13,371 nucleotides of DNA, taken from positions 1-13,371 of the forward strand of contig DJIW01000016.1 of NCBI GenBank assembly GCA_002433805.1. Reading direction: 5' to 3'. This document shows, in pieces, positions 1 to 5,376 of this stretch. Below the pieces are notes generated by a model. The model had not been told where the DNA came from and ran no database searches. It saw only the letters and a program-made list of their open reading frames with translations. Position 1 is the stretch's first letter. Each line of letters starts with the position of its first letter. Origin of the DNA: Competibacteraceae bacterium UBA6584 (lineage in GTDB: Bacteria > Pseudomonadota > Gammaproteobacteria > Competibacterales > Competibacteraceae). The position numbers were made by a program, and so were the translations under genes.

Positions 1-185
1 CCATCATCAATCGCCTGAAGGATCTGGCAAAAACGACCGAGCGCCTCGCGCAGGGCGAACTGGATTTGCCGCTGCAAGGCAATCCGGACAGCCGCGACGA
101 AGTGGATCACGTGCGCCACGCCATCAACCTGCTGCGCAACAGCGTGGTGGTGGCCATGAAGCGCTTGCAGAAAACCCTGTCGTGA
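1..185 (+). CDS. C-terminal end of a HAMP-domain membrane sensor protein (5' partial)
   Basis: The reading frame is open from the left edge (first full codon at 3) to TGA at 183-185, giving about 60 residues. It reads like the second half of a HAMP domain: an amphipathic helix with LAKTTERLAQGELDLPL, a short connector, then a DE-containing second helix with EVDHVRHAINLLRNS. HAMP domains sit just inside the cytoplasmic membrane and pass signals from a periplasmic or membrane sensor to an output module. Here the protein stops about 12 residues after the second helix, so there is no kinase, methyl-accepting or cyclase output domain. Transmembrane and sensor parts, if present, lie outside the window. 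The next gene, a DUF4388-like protein on the same strand, starts 62 nt later and may be a functional partner; this is inference. The HAMP call comes from pattern memory, without a profile search. Confidence 0.7.
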   Translation, partial: IINRLKDLAKTTERLAQGELDLPLQGNPDSRDEVDHVRHAINLLRNSVVVAMKRLQKTLS

Positions 186-189
186 TCCT

Positions 190-229
190 CGGCGGCGCGC
201 GAGCCCGCAAAGCCGCTCGCGCGCCGCCG
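190..229 (+). other. Perfect 15-bp GC-rich inverted repeat between two genes
   Basis: The arm CGGCGGCGCGCGAGC at 190-204 is exactly complementary to 215-229, with a 10-nt spacer at 205-214. It starts 5 nt after the stop of the HAMP gene and ends 5 nt before the Shine-Dalgarno sequence of the next gene. There is no T-run after it, so it is not a classical intrinsic terminator. It could stabilise the upstream mRNA end, be an RNase processing site, cause partial termination, or be a protein site on DNA. Confidence 0.85.
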
Positions 230-247
230 CCATCGGGAGAAAGCGCC

Positions 248-805
248 ATGTACCAACAGTCTTTAAGCTCCTCGGACATCGTCAACCGGCTGCGCGGGCT
301 GTGCCAGGACAAGCAGACAGGCACGCTGTATATCATCGAAAACGGTCACTTATTGGGACAAATCAGCCTGCAAGCGGGTGAAATTATCGCCTTGCTCGCT
401 CAAAAAAAGCAGGGCCTCCACGCGCTGCCGCTGTTTGTCGACATCCAAAACGGCGGCGTGGCGTTCGCCCCAGGCCCGCTGTCGACGCCCCGGATGGCGT
501 TGCCGTCCACCCACGACATTCTGGCGATCCTCGATGGCGCGAATACGGCCGCCGACCTCCATCAAGCCGAAGCCAAACAAGCCGGAGCCAAACCCGCCGC
601 GCCGGCTTTGAGCCAAGCGTCCAAAACGATTTTGGAAGAGCTGTTGAAGGAGTTTATCGGCCCCATCGCCGTGATGATCTGCGCCGACTGTTTCCAGGTC
701 GCCGCCGCGCCCGACGCCGCGGTCAACGCCTTGGCCGAGGAAATTCCGAATCCCCAAGCGGCGGCTCAGTTCCAGCAACGCGCCCGCCTGCGGCTGGGTT
801 TGTAA
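248..805 (+). CDS. DUF4388-like small cytoplasmic protein of unknown function
   Basis: A 185-residue protein. ATG at 248 is chosen because GGGAGA at 235-240 is a good Shine-Dalgarno sequence 7 nt away; an earlier in-frame GTG at 182 would read through the large hairpin and gives a low-complexity Arg/Ala leader. Residues 1 to about 100 resemble the DUF4388 (PatA-like N-terminal) fold: a helix with SSDIVNRLRGLCQDKQTGTL, then short strands with GQISLQAGEIIAL, as in proteins linked to gliding, chemotaxis-like and two-component signalling. An Ala/Pro/Lys-rich linker at about 105-125 leads to a helical C-terminal part containing LEELLKEFIGPIAV. That pattern resembles a domain I remember following DUF4388 in other proteins, but I cannot name it securely. 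There is no signal peptide or membrane segment. Position after a HAMP protein suggests a signalling role; the true function is unknown. Confidence 0.7.
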   Translation: MYQQSLSSSDIVNRLRGLCQDKQTGTLYIIENGHLLGQISLQAGEIIALLAQKKQGLHALPLFVDIQNGGVAFAPGPLSTPRMALPSTHDILAILDGANTAADLHQAEAKQAGAKPAAPALSQASKTILEELLKEFIGPIAVMICADCFQVAAAPDAAVNALAEEIPNPQAAAQFQQRARLRLGL

Positions 806-895
806 CGCCCACCCGCTCATTCCACCGCACGCCCGCCTCCACCGTTGTCCAAACCCTGGCGATTCAGGTAAAGTCGCTTCCCACTTTATCTTTTG

Positions 896-917
896 CGACC
901 GTGGGTCGCCACGGTTG
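896..917 (+). other. Hairpin in the rpe leader
   Basis: ACCGTGG at 898-904 pairs exactly with CCACGGT at 909-915 around a GTCG loop, and can be extended by one G-U and one C-G pair to 896-917. It ends 20 nt before the rpe ATG. No T-run follows. It may stabilise the 5' end of the mRNA or affect translation. It also argues against the upstream TTG at 893 as the rpe start, since that would place the hairpin in coding sequence absent from the usual Rpe N-terminus. Confidence 0.6.
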
Positions 918-937
918 GGCAGGCTTCGAGATTGGCC

Positions 938-1612
938 ATGCGGGATTACTGGATTGCGCCGTCGATTTTATCCGCCGATTTCGCCCGGCTCGGCGCGGAA
1001 GTAGACGCCGTGCTGGCGGCGGGGGCCGATCTGGTTCACTTCGACGTGATGGATAACCACTACGTGCCCAATCTGACGGTGGGGCCGCTGGTGTGTCAGG
1101 CGCTGCGCAACCACGGCGTCACCGCGCCGATTGACGCGCATCTGATGGTCAAGCCGGTGGACCGCATCATCCCCGACTTCGCCCAGGCCGGAGCCAGTTA
1201 CATCACCTTCCACCCCGAAGCCAGCGAACACATCGACCGCAGCCTGCAATTGATCCGCGATTGCGGTTGCAAGTGCGGTCTGGTGTTCAACCCCGCCACC
1301 CCGCTGCACTACTTAAATCACGTCATGGACAAGCTGGACATGGTGCTGCTGATGGCGGTCAATCCCGGTTTCGGCGGCCAGCGCTTCATCGAAGGCACCC
1401 TCGCCAAGCTGCGCGAAACCCGGCGTTTGATCGCTGAAAGCGGCTATCCGATCCGGCTGGAAGTGGACGGCGGGGTAAAAATCGACAACATCCGCGCCAT
1501 CGCCGAAGCCGGAGCGGATACCTTCGTCGCCGGCTCCGCGATCTTTAATACCCCCGATTATCGGGCCACCCTGGCCGCCCTGCGCGCCGAACTCGCCAAC
1601 GCCAATGTCTGA
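938..1612 (+). CDS. rpe: Ribulose-phosphate 3-epimerase
   Basis: A 224-residue TIM-barrel enzyme interconverting D-ribulose 5-phosphate and D-xylulose 5-phosphate in the pentose phosphate and Calvin cycles; cytosolic and metal dependent. The whole family pattern is visible: APSILSADFARLG at the N-terminus; metal and catalytic residues His34 and Asp36 in VHFDVMDNHYVPNL; His68 in DAHLMV; the phosphate-loop segment VNPGFGGQ at 141-148; the second catalytic Asp177 in EVDGGV; and VAGSAIF near the end. ATG at 938 matches the normal N-terminus (MRDYWIAPSIL); an in-frame TTG at 893 adds 15 atypical residues. The Shine-Dalgarno signal is weak (GAG at 928-930). The gene overlaps gph by 8 nt, so the two are probably translationally coupled. 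A possible promoter is TTGTCC at 845-850 with TAAAGT at 869-874, but it is weak. Confidence 0.97.
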   Translation: MRDYWIAPSILSADFARLGAEVDAVLAAGADLVHFDVMDNHYVPNLTVGPLVCQALRNHGVTAPIDAHLMVKPVDRIIPDFAQAGASYITFHPEASEHIDRSLQLIRDCGCKCGLVFNPATPLHYLNHVMDKLDMVLLMAVNPGFGGQRFIEGTLAKLRETRRLIAESGYPIRLEVDGGVKIDNIRAIAEAGADTFVAGSAIFNTPDYRATLAALRAELANANV

Positions 1613-2294
1613 ACCCCCGTTTGCCCACGCGCTCGCCTTGTTCTTCGACCTCGACGGCACCTTGGTGGACAGCGTGCCCGATCTGACCGCCGCCGTGAAC
1701 GTGATGCTGGCGCAATTGGCGCTGCCGCAGCGCCGGGAAAACCAGGTACGCGATTGGGTGGGCAACGGCGTGGACAACCTGATCCACCGCGCCCTGACCA
1801 ACGACATGGCGGGCCGGGCCGATCCGACGCTGTTCGCCCGCGCCAAGCCGCTGTACAAAGCCGCCTACGCCGAACATCTCAGCGCCCACAGCGCCCTGTA
1901 TCCCGGCGTGCGCGAGGGCCTGATCCGCCTGTACGCCGCCGGTTTTCCGATGGCCTGCGTCACCAACAAGTCGGTCGAATTCGCCCGGCCGCTGTTGGGC
2001 CATCTGGGCATCGCCCAGTATTTCAGCACGGTGGTCGGCGGCGAATGCGTCGCCCATCCCAAACCCGCCCCGGACGCTCTGGTGCTGTGCGCCGAGCGAT
2101 TGGGAGCGCCGATCACCCACAGCCTGATGGTCGGCGATTCGCTCAACGATGTCGGCGCGGCCCGCAACGCCGGTTGTCCGGTGGTCTGCGTGCCCTACGG
2201 CTACAACCACGGCCGCGACATCCGCGAAGCCGCTCCGGACGCGGTGATCGACTCCATCGCCGATCTACCCCGACTGCTGGGCAGGGCCGCTTGA
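1605..2294 (+). CDS. gph: Phosphoglycolate phosphatase
   Basis: A 229-residue HAD-superfamily hydrolase that dephosphorylates 2-phosphoglycolate to glycolate, salvaging the product of Rubisco oxygenation or of oxidative DNA break repair. Motif I is FFDLDGTLVDS with nucleophile Asp15 and acid/base Asp17. Motif II is the Thr in ACVTNKS, motif III the Lys in HPKPAPDAL, and motif IV is VGDSLNDVGAARNAG. The segment between motifs I and II is the helical cap typical of this subfamily (DLTAAVNVML onward). Length and motifs fit Gph, and the rpe-gph order is classical, which helps separate it from other HAD phosphatases. ATG at 1605 lies inside the rpe coding end (8-nt overlap), consistent with coupled translation. 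Its TGA overlaps an ATG at 2294 that opens only a 22-codon frame. Confidence 0.93.
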   Translation: MSEPPFAHALALFFDLDGTLVDSVPDLTAAVNVMLAQLALPQRRENQVRDWVGNGVDNLIHRALTNDMAGRADPTLFARAKPLYKAAYAEHLSAHSALYPGVREGLIRLYAAGFPMACVTNKSVEFARPLLGHLGIAQYFSTVVGGECVAHPKPAPDALVLCAERLGAPITHSLMVGDSLNDVGAARNAGCPVVCVPYGYNHGRDIREAAPDAVIDSIADLPRLLGRAA

Positions 2295-2426
2295 TGCGCC
2301 CTCCATCCCGCCCTCTCGCATCGCCCCGAAGACCCGTTCCGGACTTCCGATGGCGCGGCTAGCCCCGCCGCCTTCCGCTTCGCACCCCCCTTTCTCGTTT
2401 CCGCCGTTTAGGATGTCCGCGACGTT

Positions 2427-3935
2427 ATGAATCAGCACCACTTCCAACGCCTGGTCGAACAAGGCTTTAACCGGATTCCGGTCGCCCGCGAGCTGCTGGC
2501 CGATTTCGATACTCCGCTCAGCACCTACCTCAAACTGGCCGATGCCCCGTACAGCTATCTGTTGGAATCGGTTCACGGCGGCGAAAAATGGGGCCGCTAC
2601 TCCATCATCGGCCTGCCCTGCCGCAAGATTATCCGGGTGCGCGGCCAGCGGGTGAGCGTCGAACACGCCGGCGAAATCGTCGAGTCGCTGGAATGCGCCG
2701 ACCCGCTGGCCTGGTTGCAGGACTTTCAGAACCGTTACCGGGTGCCGGCCACCGGCGAGGGCTTGCCGCGTTTCATCGGCGGCCTGGTCGGCTATTTCGG
2801 CTACGACACCATCCGCTATATCGAGCCGAAGCTGGCGCGCTGCCCCAATCCCGATCCGCTGGATAACCCGGACATCCTGCTGCTGGTGTCGGAAGACGTG
2901 GTGGTGTTCGACAATCTGGCCGGCAAGCTGTACCTCATCACGCTGGTGGACCCGGCGGTGGAGCGCGCCTACGCCCGCGCCCAGCAGCGGCTGGACGAGT
3001 GGAGCGATCAATTGCGCGCCCCCCGCTCGCTTTATGCGCCGCCCCGCGCCAATCCGCCGCCCGATCATGATATCGACTTCGTGTCCGGATTCACCCAACA
3101 GGGCTACGAGGCCGCCGTCGAACGGATCAAGGACTACATTCTGGCTGGCGATTGCATGCAGGTGGTGCCGTCGCAGCGCTTGTCGGCTCCGTTCCGGGCC
3201 GCGCCGCTGGATTTATATCGGGCGCTGCGCGGTTTGAATCCCTCGCCCTACATGTATTTCCTCAATCTAGGCGATGTCCACATCGTCGGCTCCTCGCCGG
3301 AAATCCTGACCCGGCTGGAGGATGGGCTGCTGACGGTGCGGCCCATCGCCGGCACCCGCCAGCGCGGCGCGACCGAGGAGCAGGATCGGGCGCTGGAGGC
3401 GGAACTGCTGGCCGATCCCAAGGAGTTGGCCGAGCATTTGATGCTGATCGACTTGGGGCGCAACGACGTGGGTCGGGTCAGCGAAACCGGCAGCGTCCGG
3501 CTGACCGAAAAAATGGTGGTCGAGCGCTACTCGCACGTCATGCATATCGTGTCCAACGTGACCGGACGGCTGCGGCCGGGTTTGACCGCCATCGACGCCT
3601 TGCGCGCCACGTTTCCGGCCGGCACGGTCAGCGGCGCGCCCAAGATCCGCGCCATGGAAATCATCGACGAATTGGAACCGGTCAAGCGCGGCATCTACGC
3701 CGGCGCGGTCGGCTATCTGTCGTGGTCGGGCAACATGGACACCGCCATCGCGATCCGCACCGCCGTGCTCAAGGACGGAATGCTGCACATTCAGGCCGGC
3801 GGCGGCGTGGTGGCCGATTCGGTCCCTGTGCTGGAATGGCAGGAAACCATGAACAAGGGTCGGGCGCTGTTTCGGGCGGCGGCGCTGGCGGAGCGGGGAT
3901 TGGACGAGCCGCGCGCCGTCGGCGTAAAAGATTGA
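2427..3935 (+). CDS. trpE: Anthranilate synthase component I
   Basis: A 502-residue enzyme that converts chorismate and ammonia (from the TrpG glutaminase partner) to anthranilate, the first step of tryptophan synthesis. The N-terminal region carries LLES at 45-48, the element linked to tryptophan feedback binding. The chorismate-binding core includes FIGGLVGYFGYDTIRY, LIDLGRND at 340-347, PAGTVSGAPK at 397-406, GIYAGAVGYLSWSGNMDTAI from 422, and QAGGGVVADSVPVLEWQET near the C-terminus. Length is normal. The start ATG at 2427 is preceded by a weak AGGAT at 2409-2413. A 132-nt gap separates it from gph. The glutaminase trpG and the genes trpD and trpC, often found after trpE, are absent here; the next gene is a glycosyltransferase. 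PabB and MenF/EntC-type relatives are alternatives, but LLES and overall length favour TrpE. Confidence 0.95.
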   Translation: MNQHHFQRLVEQGFNRIPVARELLADFDTPLSTYLKLADAPYSYLLESVHGGEKWGRYSIIGLPCRKIIRVRGQRVSVEHAGEIVESLECADPLAWLQDFQNRYRVPATGEGLPRFIGGLVGYFGYDTIRYIEPKLARCPNPDPLDNPDILLLVSEDVVVFDNLAGKLYLITLVDPAVERAYARAQQRLDEWSDQLRAPRSLYAPPRANPPPDHDIDFVSGFTQQGYEAAVERIKDYILAGDCMQVVPSQRLSAPFRAAPLDLYRALRGLNPSPYMYFLNLGDVHIVGSSPEILTRLEDGLLTVRPIAGTRQRGATEEQDRALEAELLADPKELAEHLMLIDLGRNDVGRVSETGSVRLTEKMVVERYSHVMHIVSNVTGRLRPGLTAIDALRATFPAGTVSGAPKIRAMEIIDELEPVKRGIYAGAVGYLSWSGNMDTAIAIRTAVLKDGMLHIQAGGGVVADSVPVLEWQETMNKGRALFRAAALAERGLDEPRAVGVKD

Positions 3936-3936
3936 T

Positions 3937-3969
3937 GGAGGCAATCGGTTGCCGCCAAAATTTTAGCGG
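3937..3969 (+). other. Hairpin and overlapping palindrome after trpE
   Basis: Directly after the trpE stop, GGCAA at 3940-3944 (first G at 3940) pairs with TTGCC at 3949-3953 around TCGG, with two further G-C pairs beyond a mismatch, followed by AAAATTTT at 3957-3964. This could be a weak terminator. The same stretch holds an 18-bp imperfect palindrome at 3952-3969 (CCGC, mismatch, AAAATTTT, mismatch, GCGG), which looks like an operator-type site. Neither role can be decided from sequence alone. Confidence 0.35.
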
Positions 3970-4103
3970 TCCTGGATTTCCCGGACGCCCTGGCCCCACC
4001 GATAAAGTAAATTGAATTTTTCATGACCCGATTGCGCTTGGAGCATTCGCTGTTTAACCTAGCCCCCGAACCCTTTCAATGGATTATCGAGGTTAATTAA
4101 ACC

Positions 4104-5270
4104 ATGCGGGTGGCGATGCTGTCCTCGGAATCCCTGCACTCGGTTTTCCTGGGCGGGCTCGGCGCGCATGTGACCGAACTGGCCGCCGCCCTGCAACGGC
4201 GAGGGCACGAGTCGCATGTCATCACCCGGCGCAAAGACCCGCAACCCGACTATGATCGCATCGACGGGGTGCACTATCATCGCATCGATCACCGCGCCAG
4301 CGCCGACGACTTGGACGTCGCGCGTTGGATGTGCGAGGCGATGGCGCAACGCTTCCGTCACATCAGCGCCGAGGTTGGCGGATTCGACATCGCCCACGCG
4401 CACGACTGGCTGACCGCCGAGGCTTTGCGCGCCGTCATGAGCGAATCCGGCGTCACCGGCATCCTGACCATGCACTCGACCGAATACGGCCGCGACGGCA
4501 ATGTGTTTCATGACGGTTTCGCCCGACAGGTTCGGGATCTTGAAGCGGCGGCTTGCCATCACGCTGATGCCGTAATCGCGGTCAGCCGGTTTCTGGCTGC
4601 TGAACTGCGGCGCATCTATCAAGCGCCCGAGGCGAAACTTCACATCGTCCCCAACGGCGTCAGCTATCGCGCCTTCGACGGCGCGATCGACCCGGCCGAG
4701 GTTAAAGGCCGCTACGCGATCCCCCCGCCAGCGCCCACCGTGTTCGCGCCGGCTCGGATGACGGTGCAAAAAGGTTTGGATTTGCTGGTTGAAGCCGTTC
4801 CGATGCTGCTGGCCGATCACCCGGAAGCGCGTTTTGTTTTGGCCGGCGAGGGTCCCGAACGAGAATCCCTTAAGCAACGCATCGAAGCGCTCGGCGTTGC
4901 CCGCGCGACCGTGTTGCTCGAACGTCTGCCCTATCCACACTACCTCGATCTGCTGCGCGCGTGCGATCTGGTCGCCGTGCCGAGCCGCAACGAACCCTTC
5001 GGCATCGTGGTGCTGGATGCCTGGTCGGCCGGCAAGCCGGTGGTCGCCACCACCGCCGGCGGCCCTCGGGAATTTGTCCGGGATAGCGTGGACGGCGTTT
5101 TGGTGGATGCCGATCCAAACGGCTTGGCGTACGGCATCGGTTCGCTGCTGGCCGACCTCGAAAAGAGTCGGCGAATGGGCCTCAACGGCCGCCAGGCGGT
5201 GGAAGACACCTTCAATTGGGATCGCTCGGCGGCGCTGACCGAGGCCGTCTACCGCGCCGCCGCGCGTTGA
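4104..5270 (+). CDS. Family 4 glycosyltransferase, glycogen-synthase-like
   Basis: A 388-residue GT-B fold retaining glycosyltransferase, expected in the cytosol and using a nucleotide sugar. The N-terminal acceptor domain has GGLGAHVTEL at 17-26, the glycine loop of glycogen-synthase-type GT4 enzymes, and AHAHDWLTAEAL. The C-terminal donor domain has the Arg218-x4-Lys223 pair in ARMTVQKG, AGEGPERESL, and the donor-binding motif NEPFGIVVLD followed by AGKPVVATTAGGPREFV. The usual E-x7-E motif here reads Glu297-x7-Asp305, so the second Glu is replaced by Asp. ATG at 4104 is preceded by GAGG at 4089-4092. It sits between trpE and ppk1, with gaps of 168 and 106 nt. A short bacterial/archaeal-type glycogen synthase is plausible, but acceptor specificity cannot be read from sequence, and a cell-surface glycan or glycoside enzyme remains possible. 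Confidence 0.85.
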   Translation: MRVAMLSSESLHSVFLGGLGAHVTELAAALQRRGHESHVITRRKDPQPDYDRIDGVHYHRIDHRASADDLDVARWMCEAMAQRFRHISAEVGGFDIAHAHDWLTAEALRAVMSESGVTGILTMHSTEYGRDGNVFHDGFARQVRDLEAAACHHADAVIAVSRFLAAELRRIYQAPEAKLHIVPNGVSYRAFDGAIDPAEVKGRYAIPPPAPTVFAPARMTVQKGLDLLVEAVPMLLADHPEARFVLAGEGPERESLKQRIEALGVARATVLLERLPYPHYLDLLRACDLVAVPSRNEPFGIVVLDAWSAGKPVVATTAGGPREFVRDSVDGVLVDADPNGLAYGIGSLLADLEKSRRMGLNGRQAVEDTFNWDRSAALTEAVYRAAAR

Positions 5271-5306
5271 CGCCGACCGCCGCGCTATGTTTTTTACCGA
5301 GGTGCT

Positions 5307-5335
5307 TTGCCAATCCGTCCGCGAACCCCAATAAT
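5307..5335 (+). promoter_or_regulatory. Sigma70-type promoter for ppk1
   Basis: TTGCCA at 5307-5312 matches the -35 consensus in 5 of 6 positions. After exactly 17 nt, AATAAT at 5330-5335 matches the -10 consensus in 5 of 6. The expected transcription start is near 5342, giving a leader of about 35 nt before the ppk1 ATG. I looked for a Pho box upstream and saw no convincing CTGTCAT-type repeat. Confidence 0.6.
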
Positions 5336-5376
5336 TTCACTCTAGCGTCGCCCGTCGCATTCCGAGAGAAATCCGC

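Noticed and set aside
2294..2362. 22-codon frame overlapping the gph stop, as a trp leader peptide
   Set aside because: It has a single Trp codon, no run of Trp and no alternative stem pair leading to a terminator, so it does not fit an attenuator.
2265..3098. 277-codon minus-strand frame across trpE
   Set aside because: Antisense to a secure gene; GC-rich codon bias leaves long open shadow frames, and it has no recognisable motif.
3152..4015. 287-codon plus-strand frame inside trpE
   Set aside because: Alternative frame of trpE with Gly/Arg-rich, low-complexity content typical of GC shadows.
4059..4940. 293-codon minus-strand frame across the glycosyltransferase
   Set aside because: Shadow of a gene with clear GT4 motifs; its own translation shows no family pattern.
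5271..5376. Pho box upstream of ppk1
   Set aside because: No pair of CTGTCAT-like direct repeats could be found; only a sigma70-type promoter is supported.
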